The notes beneath the pieces are model-generated. The model had not been told where the DNA came from. It ran no database searches and saw nothing but the letters and a program-made list of their open reading frames with translations. A DNA stretch of 49,320 nucleotides from the NCBI GenBank assembly GCA_020831635.1, contig JAFIGC010000027.1, positions 1-49,320 of the forward strand, given 5' to 3'. This stretch comes from Verrucomicrobiota bacterium. GTDB taxonomy: Bacteria > Verrucomicrobiota > Kiritimatiellia > SS1-B-03-39 > UBA6053. Positions 7,368 to 16,190 of this stretch are shown piece after piece. The first letter of the stretch is position 1, and each line of letters starts with the position of its first letter. Made by a program: the position numbers and the translations under genes.

Positions 7368-8286
7368 CCGAAACTCCCCGTATTTTCGTCAGGTCGAACT
7401 GCTGGTGCGGGTGATGCTGTTTCTGGAGGAGGAGCCCTGCTTTGCCGTGAAAGGCGGCACGGCGATCAATCTGTTTGTCCGGGATCTGCCCCGTCTGTCG
7501 GTGGACATTGATTTGGTGTATGTCCCGATACAGGACCGCGAATCCTCCCTGGGAGCGATGGATGCGGCGTTGCGCCGTATGGCGGTTCGGATGGAGGAGG
7601 TACTGAAGGGGCTCCGGGTGACTTTGTCTTTTCTGCATGGGACGGAAACCGTCAACAAGCTGATGCTGGAGTTGAACGGTGTGAGGGTGAAGGTGGAGGC
7701 GAGCCCGGTGTTGCGGGGGCTGCTGGAACCTCCGGTCTGGTCCACGGTTCGAGAAGGGGTGGCGGAACGGATCGGTTACGCGGAGGCTTGGGTGGCGGCG
7801 GTGCCGGATTTATTCGGGGGTAAGATTTGCGCGGCATTGGATCGTCAACATCCACGGGATTTATACGATTTGCGGGGATTGATGTCCGAGGGGCTTTTGA
7901 ACGCGGAGGTGTTTCAAGCGGTGTTGGTGTATATGATCAGTCATCCCCGGCCCATCGCGGAATTGCTGAGCCCGAATCGTAAGGATTTGTCGGGAGTGTT
8001 TGCACGGGAGTTCGCGGGCATGACCTTGGAACCTTGCACATTGAAGGAATTGGAGGATGCGAGAGAGGAACTGATTGCGTGGGTGAATGGGTCGCTTCAG
8101 GAAGAACACAAGCGGTTTCTCCTGTCCTTCAAACAGGGGGAACCAGAGTGGGAGTCGCTGGGGGTGTCGGCGGCAAAAGAGTTGCCCGCTGTACAGTGGA
8201 AGCTTTCGAGCATTCGCGCAATGTCGGCCCGAAAGCGCAACCTGGCCTTGCAGAAACTGGATCAGGTGCTTAGAGGTGAGAGGTAA
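7360..8286 (+). CDS. abiEii: AbiEii-like nucleotidyltransferase toxin
   Basis: This is the predicted toxin of the AbiE pair, a DNA polymerase beta-fold nucleotidyltransferase. The 308-residue protein shows the expected motifs: KGGTAINLF (31-39), the metal-binding D49 and D51 in SVDIDLVY, a following basic/acidic strand (VRVKVEASP), and the helical motif PDLFGGKICAALDRQHPRDLYDL split across about residues 149-171. The ATG at 7360 overlaps the antitoxin stop. Its own stop is one base away from the hsdR ATG (TAAG-ATG), so hsdR is probably translated from the same message. Confidence 0.85.
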   Translation: MIDRNSPYFRQVELLVRVMLFLEEEPCFAVKGGTAINLFVRDLPRLSVDIDLVYVPIQDRESSLGAMDAALRRMAVRMEEVLKGLRVTLSFLHGTETVNKLMLELNGVRVKVEASPVLRGLLEPPVWSTVREGVAERIGYAEAWVAAVPDLFGGKICAALDRQHPRDLYDLRGLMSEGLLNAEVFQAVLVYMISHPRPIAELLSPNRKDLSGVFAREFAGMTLEPCTLKELEDAREELIAWVNGSLQEEHKRFLLSFKQGEPEWESLGVSAAKELPAVQWKLSSIRAMSARKRNLALQKLDQVLRGER

Positions 8287-8287
8287 G

Positions 8288-11200
8288 ATGCAACCGTTCA
8301 ACGAAGACAACTTGGTTCAGCAAACCACCGCCGACTATCTGGAGAGTGCGCTGGGATGGCGTTCGGTGTTTGCGTTCAATCATGAGGTGTTCCTCATGAA
8401 CCCTCACCCCCGACCCCTCTCCCAGAGGGAGAAGGGAGACACCGATGAATTTACTCTTGCGGATGGAAAAGTGAATTTGGGCAGAACATCGGATCGTGAG
8501 GTGGTGTTGACCCGGTCCCTGCGTTCCAAGCTGGAGGAACTGAATCCGGGGCTGCCTGCGGAGGCCTACGAGGACGCGGTACGTGAGGTGGTGACGGTTT
8601 CCAGCACGCAATCCCTGGAGGCGACGAACCGGGAGAAGTACGGGCTGATTCGGGACGGGGTGCAGGTCGGTTTCAAGAACGCCAAAGGGGAACGGCAACG
8701 GGAGCGTCTGCGGTTGATGGATTTCGAGGATCCGTCCCGGAATGAGTTTCTGTGTGTGCGTGAATTGTGGGTGCGGGGCGATCTGTATCGACGGCGGGCG
8801 GACATCGTGGGTTTTGTGAACGGGCTGCCGTTGATGTTCTTGGAGTGTAAAAACGTCTCAAAGGATCTGCGGGTCGCGTATGAGCGCAACTACAAAGATT
8901 ATCTGGACGTGGTGCCGCATCTGTTTCATCACAACGCCATGGTGGTGCTGGCGAACGGAATCGACGCCAAGATCGGGGCGTTGGGCAGTCCCTATAAGTT
9001 TTTCAGTGAGTGGAAGCGGCTGGCGGAGGATGAGCCGGGGGTGGTACACATGGAAACACTGCTCAAGGGGGTGTGCGAAAAGCGGAATTTCCTGGATCTG
9101 TTGGAGAATTTCATCCTCTTCGATGAGTCCCTGGGCAAGCCCAAGAAAATCCTGGCGAGAAACCATCAGTTCCTGGGGGTTAACCGGGCCGTGGAGGCGG
9201 TGCGAAATCGAAAGGCCCTGGAGGGCAAGCTGGGTGTCTTCTGGCACACGCAGGGATCGGGGAAGAGCTTTTCCATGGTGATGTTCACACGGAAGGTCCA
9301 CCGCAAGCTGGGAGGGAATTTCACGTTTCTGGTGCTGACGGACCGGGAGGATTTGGACACGCAAATTTACAAGACTTTCGCGGGTTGTGGGGTGGTGGAT
9401 CATGACCGGAACCCGTGCCGGGCCTCCAGCGGTCAGGATCTGGGGCGTTTGCTTGCCCAGCATAAATCGCATGTCTTTTCGCTGATCCAAAAGTTCAATC
9501 AGGAGTTGGGAGAGGATGAGGCCTATACGCTGCGGGATGATGTGATCACGATCACGGATGAGGCGCACCGAACCCAATACGGCACCTTGGCGCTGAATCT
9601 GCGCAACGCCCTGCCAAACGCCAGCTACATCGGCTTCACGGGTACGCCGTTGTTCAAAGAGGATGAAATCACGCGGCGGGTCTTCGGCGACTATGTTTCC
9701 ACCTACGACTTTCAACGGGCGGTGGAGGACAAGGCGACCGTGCCGCTTTATTACGATGCCCGGGGGGACAAGCTGGGAATCACGGTGGGGGATCTGGACG
9801 AAAGAATCGCGGCCAAACTGGAGGAACTGGGCACGCAGGATATCGACGAAGTGCAGCGGCTGGAAAAGGAACTGAAACGGGATTACCACATCATCACGGC
9901 GGGAAAGCGTTTATCGCAGGTTGCCGAAGATTTTGTGTCGCATTATTCCACGGCGTGGGAAAGCGGGAAGGCGATGATGGTCTGCATCGACAAGATTACC
10001 TGTTTAAGGATGCACAAGCTGATCAGTTTCTTTTGGGATGAGCGGGTCCGGGAACTGGAACGCGATCTGGCCAATGCGGAGGACGAACAGGATGCCTTGA
10101 TGCGGGAGCGTCAAATCGAGTGGATGCGCAAAACACGCGTGGCCGTGGTGGTCAGCGAAGAACAGGGGGAGGTCGAGAAATTCCGTAAATGGGATTTGGA
10201 TATCCTTCCGCACCGCCGTCTGATGAAGGAGGGCATGGATCTGCCGGAAACGCTGAGGAATCTCCCGGAATTCAGAAATCTCCAGCGTCTGCCTTTGGAG
10301 GACGCGTTCAAGGAGGAGCGGCATCCCTTCCGCATCGTCATCGTCTGCGCGATGTGGCTGACCGGTTTCGACGTGCCTTGTTTGTCCACCCTGTACTTGG
10401 ACAAGCCGTTGAAGGCCCACACGCTCATGCAGGCCATCGCCCGCGCCAACCGGGTCAATGAGGGGAAAAACAACGGCCTGATTGTGGATTACTGCGGGAT
10501 CTTGAAAAACCTGCGCAAGGCCTTGGCCACCTTTGCGGGCACGGGTGACGATGGGCGCGGCGGGGGTGGCGGCGGTGAGGATCCGGCCCGTCCCGGGGAG
10601 GAACTGCTTGCGGAACTGGCGGAAGGGATCGCGTTGGTCCGGGACTTTCTGGAAAAACGGGGCGCGGCGCTGGACGATCTGATTCAGCTCAAGGGATTTG
10701 AACGCAACGCGGCGATTCTACGGGCGAAGGAGGCGGTGAATGAGAATGACGAAACCCGCAAACGTTTCGAGGTCATGTGCCGAACCGTCTTCGGCCTGTT
10801 CAAGTCCTGTATCACCGTGCAGGGCGTAAACGAGTATCGGCACGACTACCAGGCGATACAGATCATCTACAAGAGTCTGATGGATGACCGCGACCATGCG
10901 GATATCACCGATATTCTCCGGCAGTTGCACGCGGTGGTTGACGAGGCGATTGACACCACGGACCCAGTGGTCAATGAGTCCGATGGCCCCTATGACATCA
11001 GCAAAATTGATTTTGATCGTCTTCGGCGTGAATTTGAGAGAAGCAAAGCGAAACGAACCACGGTGCAAAGCCTCAAGGTCCTGATCGAAAAACGACTGAT
11101 GGCTCTACTGCAACGCAACCCCATGCGCACCGACTTTCAGCGCCACTACGAGGAAATCGTGGCCGACTACAACCGGGAGAAGGATCGGATTACCATCGAA

Positions 11201-11602
11201 AAAACCTTCGACGATTTGATGCGACACATGCAGTCGATGGACGAGGAAGAGTCCCGGGCCGCCAGGGAGGGATTGGATGAAGAGACCTTGGCGATCTTTG
11301 ATCTCCTGAAGAAACCCGATCTGAATGCCCGTGAGATTCAACGCATCAAAGCCGTCGCCAGGGAACTCCTGGATATTCTCAAGGAGGAAAAACTTCGCGT
11401 GGACCATTGGACCGACAAAGAAGCCACCCGGGACGCGGTGCGCCAAACCATCCACGATTTTCTCTGGGACGAACAAACCGGTCTCCCGGATCCCGACTAC
11501 GATGAAACCGACATCGAATCCAGGGCAGCGGAAGTCTTCCGCCACGTCTTCCGCGTATACCCCACATTACCATCGCCATTTTATGGCGGTGAAGCTGCTT
11601 GA
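8288..11602 (+). CDS. hsdR: Type I restriction enzyme endonuclease/translocase subunit HsdR
   Basis: This is the motor and nuclease subunit of the type I RM enzyme, about 1104 residues. The N-terminal PD-(D/E)xK nuclease is visible as D172, then E186-C-K188 in LMFLECKN. The SF2 translocase motifs follow: TQGSGKS (321-327), DEAH (424-427) and FTGTP (450-454), and the helical C-terminal domain extends to the end. Two oddities stand out. Residues 38-50 (NPHPRPLSQREKG) are encoded by a REP-like palindromic element inserted in frame. The last 14 residues read through a small hairpin (11571-11591). ATG 8288 fits the family start. With hsdM truncated, this subunit may have no functional partner unless another hsdM exists. 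Confidence 0.93.
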   Translation: MQPFNEDNLVQQTTADYLESALGWRSVFAFNHEVFLMNPHPRPLSQREKGDTDEFTLADGKVNLGRTSDREVVLTRSLRSKLEELNPGLPAEAYEDAVREVVTVSSTQSLEATNREKYGLIRDGVQVGFKNAKGERQRERLRLMDFEDPSRNEFLCVRELWVRGDLYRRRADIVGFVNGLPLMFLECKNVSKDLRVAYERNYKDYLDVVPHLFHHNAMVVLANGIDAKIGALGSPYKFFSEWKRLAEDEPGVVHMETLLKGVCEKRNFLDLLENFILFDESLGKPKKILARNHQFLGVNRAVEAVRNRKALEGKLGVFWHTQGSGKSFSMVMFTRKVHRKLGGNFTFLVLTDREDLDTQIYKTFAGCGVVDHDRNPCRASSGQDLGRLLAQHKSHVFSLIQKFNQELGEDEAYTLRDDVITITDEAHRTQYGTLALNLRNALPNASYIGFTGTPLFKEDEITRRVFGDYVSTYDFQRAVEDKATVPLYYDARGDKLGITVGDLDERIAAKLEELGTQDIDEVQRLEKELKRDYHIITAGKRLSQVAEDFVSHYSTAWESGKAMMVCIDKITCLRMHKLISFFWDERVRELERDLANAEDEQDALMRERQIEWMRKTRVAVVVSEEQGEVEKFRKWDLDILPHRRLMKEGMDLPETLRNLPEFRNLQRLPLEDAFKEERHPFRIVIVCAMWLTGFDVPCLSTLYLDKPLKAHTLMQAIARANRVNEGKNNGLIVDYCGILKNLRKALATFAGTGDDGRGGGGGGEDPARPGEELLAELAEGIALVRDFLEKRGAALDDLIQLKGFERNAAILRAKEAVNENDETRKRFEVMCRTVFGLFKSCITVQGVNEYRHDYQAIQIIYKSLMDDRDHADITDILRQLHAVVDEAIDTTDPVVNESDGPYDISKIDFDRLRREFERSKAKRTTVQSLKVLIEKRLMALLQRNPMRTDFQRHYEEIVADYNREKDRITIEKTFDDLMRHMQSMDEEESRAAREGLDEETLAIFDLLKKPDLNAREIQRIKAVARELLDILKEEKLRVDHWTDKEATRDAVRQTIHDFLWDEQTGLPDPDYDETDIESRAAEVFRHVFRVYPTLPSPFYGGEAA
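8399..8437 (+). repeat. REP-like palindromic element inserted in frame in hsdR
   Basis: The block of C-rich sequence ending CTCTCCCAGAGGGAGAAGG resembles the widespread extragenic palindrome whose translation reads HPRPLSQRE. CTCTCCC and GGGAGA form the short hairpin. Its length keeps the hsdR frame open. It lies between the conserved first helix of HsdR and the segment GRTSDREVVLTRSL. Confidence 0.7.
11571..11591 (+). repeat. Small hairpin at the 3' end of hsdR
   Basis: CATCGCCAT and ATGGCGGTG can pair around a TTT loop: nine base pairs with one G-U. The element covers the final codons of hsdR and stops just before its TGA. There is no T-run after it, so I do not call it an intrinsic terminator. 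It may be another short dispersed palindrome captured by the gene end. Confidence 0.4.
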
Positions 11603-11687
11603 TTCACAGGAGAAGAACATCCGCTGGATGCGGAAAAACGCAGAAAGGCCTCAGTTTTAAACGCCCAGTTGGGGATGAAGGAGATTT

Positions 11688-12788
11688 TTAATCGGACATT
11701 TTCTGAAAGCAGCGGTGACAAAGGCAGGTGCCCTCCGCCTCGTTGCTGTGAACCCAATCCTTCGTGTATGTTCCACATAAGCGGCAACGCAGATTGCCGT
11801 CCGGGGTTCCCTCGGGAGAGGACAACGTGTCCCCTGCGGATTTAGAAATCGTTTGGGGGTGTGTGGCGTCTTGAGGAACGGCAGGCGACGAGGTAAAGCT
11901 GTGGGGACGGAAAGCGGAGGAGGCTGCCATTTTATCATTTGCGCGCTTGGCGAGCCGAAGCCGTTCGGCTTGGATGCGTTGAGCCGCTTCCTCTTCTCTG
12001 CGTTTCTTTTCTTCCTCTAATTTTCTTTGTTCCTCTTTGAATCTCTTTCGAGCCTCTATATCTTCCTGTACGATAAGTTCACCGTTATTTGGATCAAATT
12101 TGACTTCATCCAGGGGCGCGATACGCCGGGTGCTCCATTCGTAGACATTCGGCTCATGGATACAGGCCAGGCCCCGATAGATTCTCAGCTCTTTGGATGC
12201 CGTGATCAGAAAGGTCAGGTGTGATCGGTGCGACAAGCTCCAATCACAGTCATCGTATTTGGAAGTCGACCGGAGATCACGGAGGGATTTATGCAATAGC
12301 AATTCTCCTTCCGGTTGCAGGCGAAACGCCGAGTCAGTATGGATGAAAACAGGGGTTATCCCTTGGTGGATACAGGCATCTTTCAGGAGATGTCGAAGTC
12401 GGATGGCCCGGTCAAAAAGGAAATAGCCGAAATTCCGCCCTTTGTGTTGAACCAAAATGTCTATGAAGGCGGAAGTTTTGTCGGCCAGATTGAGCTGAAC
12501 TTCCATCTCCACTTTTTCAAGCCTTTTTGTTCTCAACAACCCATAGAGCTGGGCCTTTGCCTCAAGCACCTCCGGGCTTTGCTTTGCCAAAGGGCAGGTT
12601 TCCAGGGTTTTGTGGGCAAAGTGACTCCGCTTCACGGTACCTTTTCTGAAAACCACCTCGTTTTGACAGTGAGGACATGCCAAGTCACCGGACTTTCCGC
12701 CTTCACGTAGAATATCCTCCCCGTCCACCCAGCGCGGATCAAGAGAGTTGATGAGTTGGTCCTGAGAAATCCATTTGGCTGAAAACAT
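11688..12788 (-). CDS. CoiA-like protein with zinc fingers at both ends
   Basis: The 366-residue protein resembles the competence protein CoiA family. The N-terminal zinc-finger region contains C38, C41, H56, H59 and C65 (CPHCQNEVVFRKG, then RSHFAH). The segment around residues 90-155 matches the position of the CoiA nuclease domain. However, the usual AIE(F/I)Q catalytic strand reads GYFLFD here, so the active site may be altered. A charged coiled coil (about 250-285) and a terminal zinc ribbon (C335, C338, C357, C360) follow. The gene begins 18 bp after the helicase stop on the same strand, so it is probably the fourth gene of that operon. Its function is unknown; nucleic-acid binding is an inference from the zinc fingers. 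Confidence 0.6.
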   Translation of the reverse strand: MFSAKWISQDQLINSLDPRWVDGEDILREGGKSGDLACPHCQNEVVFRKGTVKRSHFAHKTLETCPLAKQSPEVLEAKAQLYGLLRTKRLEKVEMEVQLNLADKTSAFIDILVQHKGRNFGYFLFDRAIRLRHLLKDACIHQGITPVFIHTDSAFRLQPEGELLLHKSLRDLRSTSKYDDCDWSLSHRSHLTFLITASKELRIYRGLACIHEPNVYEWSTRRIAPLDEVKFDPNNGELIVQEDIEARKRFKEEQRKLEEEKKRREEEAAQRIQAERLRLAKRANDKMAASSAFRPHSFTSSPAVPQDATHPQTISKSAGDTLSSPEGTPDGNLRCRLCGTYTKDWVHSNEAEGTCLCHRCFQKMSD

Positions 12789-12806
12789 GGTACACCTGAA
12801 ATTTGG

Positions 12807-15800
12807 TCATCCCGATGGAGGATGTTTGCCGTCGGTTTGAGAATGTAGATAGTCGGTTTCATTCACGATTTTGCATCCATCCACACGAAGTGCGTCCGAA
12901 GTGAGGATTTCATCTTCGTGACAACGTGGAGGTGGCAGCGGCGGAGATAGATCCATGCGCAGTTCCTCCGCCAGTGTTGTCAACTCCTCCTCAGCGTAGT
13001 GTCGGCGCAGAAAGGCCACCAAATCTTCTTGGCGAGGTTGACCGAAGACCATGCGATAGGCGGCCAAGGTGGAGCGCAAATCGCGGTAGTGTCCCACTTC
13101 CTGACTGAGTGGCAGGTTGTAGACATGCCTTTCTATGTGCGCCCCGTCCTTCGTCGTGCAGATCCAATAAGGGATGAGGTCGTTTTGGCCGAATCGCCGG
13201 CATTGCTCCGCAAACTCAAACACGATTTTCCATGGAGGATGGTCTGCTAAAAAAGACATGCCTTCCAAGAAGACTTTCGCCGCGTTTTTTCGGACCGCAT
13301 GGCCTTTGTAACGATGGACACGACCTTCACGCTGTTCAAAATCGACCGGATTACCGGGGAGGTTCCAGTGCACGATGGCATGGCAGTATGTGTGAAAATC
13401 CAGACCCTCCTGTCCAATGGAGGTTGTCGCCAGGACAAAGGGTCTGAAAGGTGAGTTGAATGCGGCCCGGACATGCTCTGCCCGGGAGGATCCGCCACCC
13501 TGATCCTCCCGGTCCGCCCCGTATCGCATGGCATAATGAACCCGCATGGTTGCCGGATCCGGCTCCCAGGCGCCGGACGCTGTTTGCGAAACGTGGTCCA
13601 CTTTCACAAGTGCGGTCCGCAGGGTCAATACCTCCAAAAGCGCCTCCGCCAAATGCGGGAAACGTTTTTCCGGGGGCAGGTAGGCCAAGCCGCGAGATTC
13701 GCAAAGGAGGGCCGTATATTCATCGAGGACCGATTGAAGGCCGCCCTGCATGTTGTACCGGGCCACGCTCAACCAATAGGCCTTGCGGGGATCCAGCCCG
13801 CGAATGATGGAGATGGATTCCGGGGTGTTGAAATAACTGAGAGCGCCATGGGCGCAGGCGGCGGCGATATTCCGCATTTCACAGGCATCCAACGTCCCGC
13901 CTTCCAACATGCGGAAACTGCGCAGCATGCAGTTCCCAATCCCGCCCATCCCCAAAGTGCAAAGCACCTCCACCAGATTCTCGGGTTGTGGACCAAGCGC
14001 AAGTCGGCCCTCCCTGAAGTCGTTCAGGACCTGACAAAGCTCCCGCACATGATCGGCCCAGCGGCCTTCCGGGTCCGGCTCGGCATCCAGCGGGTTTTCT
14101 CCGATCTTTGTCAGCCGCTCGGCCAGATTCGGCTGGTCTGTCCAGGTCCATAATCGGCGACGGTTCTCCTGATCGTCCAAAAGGAAAGGTGCGATCCAGT
14201 ACCAGCGTTCATCTATCGTGCGTTCCTCCAAAAGCGGTACGTTGATCTTATCCAAACGCTCACGGATCGCCTGCATGGCGATATCTCGCATTTCTGAAAG
14301 CGTCAGGGGGGGTGAGGATTTACTGCGGATTTGGAGGGGATCGGTCAGTTCCGCCAAAGAAAAGGACGGCAAAACCAGAGAAAGGATGGGAAGTCCGGTA
14401 AGTCGTTGGTTTGAATAAGCAAAACGCAGGAGGGGACGGCGCTTTTCCCGTTCTTCCGGGGTGTTGATTGCCTCTGGATCCAAAGATCGGATGGCCCGCC
14501 GCTCGGCTTCATAGCTGAGTAAGGCGGCAATGGCTTTGGGAACGACTTTCCAACTGGAGAAGATCAACCGTTTGGTGGCCGGGTTTTCGTTACTGTCCGC
14601 ATACGCACCCTCCAGCGGATAATACGGCAGACTGGGCGGCACCCAGAGATGTCTCCAGGTTTTTGCGACGGTGTCCTCCAAAAGCATGCGCATTTTGGCA
14701 TGGGCAGGGTCCAGCGGCAAATACCGGGCGAGGTCGTCCCGGTTGAGCCATGCGTCTCCTTGATGGTCAAGCTGGGATTTCAATTGGGAGGCGTCCTCCT
14801 GCAACAGGGCACGGTTGAACGAGCGTTTCAAAGCGTATTCGTCCATGAAATTCAGCAGAAAGGGGGCGGACTTCCAGAAGGTGATCATTGAGGGCTGATT
14901 CAAAACCTTTGCCCAAGCTTCCATTTCCAAATAGGCCAGGAGATCTTTGCGTTGCGGCACCCCGGTGGTATGAACCACTTCCCGCAACATGCCGTTACGA
15001 TCTTGGGTGATGCCCAGGCGTTCGGTCCGTACCATGACCCGCCGGAGTATGGTTTCCAGTTCGAGTTTGATACCCCGTAACGATTCAATCGCACCGTCGC
15101 CACCCGCAAGCAAGTTGTCTTGGAACTGTCCCAGTTTCCGCTGAAACTGCTGTCGCAGATTCTCGTCCCCAAGGAGGAATCCCAAGGTCCGATGAAAATC
15201 CTGATAGTGGTCATCCGTGTCCGATTCCTCATGCAGGGTGTACATCTTGTAGGGGGTTGCGGACAGTAGCAGAACCCGGGCCGAACTTTCCTGCGCTTCA
15301 TAGGCGAAATCGAACAGATTTTGTGCGAGACGCGCCGCCGGCGAATCACCCGACAGGAGATCCTTGAAACGCTGGAACTCGTCGAGAATGATGAGGTCCG
15401 GCTTGAGGGCTTCCAGGCTTACGGCCGCAAGCAGTTCTCGCAATTCGCCAATGACATGTCTCCGTTCGCGCCGATGTTGATCGGATACCCGTGAATCTTT
15501 TCGGGCGAACACCTCACATAACCTGTCAAAGCGATCACGAAGTCCCGGGACCCCGCGAGCGCGGGATTTTGCGTCTTCCTGATCCAGTTGGGCCAGAAAA
15601 GCGGCTTGGATTTCAGGGTCGATCTGTTGGTTGATCCGGCAAGTCTCATGACAAAGCCAGCGAAAGCGTTCCGCGCCACACCCGCATTGTAAAACGTTAA
15701 TTGGCGCCATGCCGGTGAAATTCCAATGCCGATGCAACAAACGGTACAGAAGCGCGCGCTCCACAGCGCGCCCCTCACTCGACTTCAGATCGAAAGAGGT

Positions 15801-16190
15801 CCCGGGTGTGAAAGCGACAAAATTCGTTTTTCGGGACTGGAGTCCATGCACAAACCGGGCCAGTTCGGTGATGCGGTCCGGCAGGGCGAAATCCTGTTGA
15901 GGATTGAAATTCAGCCGGGCGATGTTCTGTTTGGCAATTTCGCGACTGGAGCAGATGTAAACAATATCGATCCGGGGCACGGTCTCCCAAAGGTGATCGA
16001 TGGCTTTGGCGATCAGCCCCCGCGCCACCATGGTTTTCCCAAGGCCCACTTCATCGGCGATCAGAAAACGGCGCGTGGGGTTCTCATCCAGATACATCCG
16101 TTGGAAAACGGCATCCACGGTGCGCATTTGAAAATCTTTCAGACCGGATAGCGCTTGATTCACATTGGGACGGGGGCAATCCGTACTCAT
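12807..16190 (-). CDS. Large SF2 (SNF2/DEAD-like) helicase of a three-protein defence-type operon
   Basis: This is a predicted nucleic-acid-dependent ATPase of 1127 residues. It has Walker A ADEVGLGKT (45-53), motif II DEFQ (270-273), motif III SATP (310-313) and C-terminal helicase motifs V/VI (SIGQEGLDF, then EQREGRVHR). An insertion before motif II carries C169, C171, C180 and C184, a possible zinc site. ATG 16190 overlaps the preceding gene's stop in an ATGA junction and is preferred over an upstream start at 16229. The order DUF6361-like, PLD-fold, helicase resembles the Azaca defence system (zacABC) as I recall it; I could not verify this. DISARM is less likely because there is no DUF1998 gene. 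Confidence 0.8.
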   Translation of the reverse strand: MSTDCPRPNVNQALSGLKDFQMRTVDAVFQRMYLDENPTRRFLIADEVGLGKTMVARGLIAKAIDHLWETVPRIDIVYICSSREIAKQNIARLNFNPQQDFALPDRITELARFVHGLQSRKTNFVAFTPGTSFDLKSSEGRAVERALLYRLLHRHWNFTGMAPINVLQCGCGAERFRWLCHETCRINQQIDPEIQAAFLAQLDQEDAKSRARGVPGLRDRFDRLCEVFARKDSRVSDQHRRERRHVIGELRELLAAVSLEALKPDLIILDEFQRFKDLLSGDSPAARLAQNLFDFAYEAQESSARVLLLSATPYKMYTLHEESDTDDHYQDFHRTLGFLLGDENLRQQFQRKLGQFQDNLLAGGDGAIESLRGIKLELETILRRVMVRTERLGITQDRNGMLREVVHTTGVPQRKDLLAYLEMEAWAKVLNQPSMITFWKSAPFLLNFMDEYALKRSFNRALLQEDASQLKSQLDHQGDAWLNRDDLARYLPLDPAHAKMRMLLEDTVAKTWRHLWVPPSLPYYPLEGAYADSNENPATKRLIFSSWKVVPKAIAALLSYEAERRAIRSLDPEAINTPEEREKRRPLLRFAYSNQRLTGLPILSLVLPSFSLAELTDPLQIRSKSSPPLTLSEMRDIAMQAIRERLDKINVPLLEERTIDERWYWIAPFLLDDQENRRRLWTWTDQPNLAERLTKIGENPLDAEPDPEGRWADHVRELCQVLNDFREGRLALGPQPENLVEVLCTLGMGGIGNCMLRSFRMLEGGTLDACEMRNIAAACAHGALSYFNTPESISIIRGLDPRKAYWLSVARYNMQGGLQSVLDEYTALLCESRGLAYLPPEKRFPHLAEALLEVLTLRTALVKVDHVSQTASGAWEPDPATMRVHYAMRYGADREDQGGGSSRAEHVRAAFNSPFRPFVLATTSIGQEGLDFHTYCHAIVHWNLPGNPVDFEQREGRVHRYKGHAVRKNAAKVFLEGMSFLADHPPWKIVFEFAEQCRRFGQNDLIPYWICTTKDGAHIERHVYNLPLSQEVGHYRDLRSTLAAYRMVFGQPRQEDLVAFLRRHYAEEELTTLAEELRMDLSPPLPPPRCHEDEILTSDALRVDGCKIVNETDYLHSQTDGKHPPSG

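Noticed and set aside
11603-11687. A shared terminator between convergent hsdR and the CoiA-like gene
   Set aside because: Only a 4-bp stem (CCGC/GCGG) with a short A-run is visible, too weak to call.
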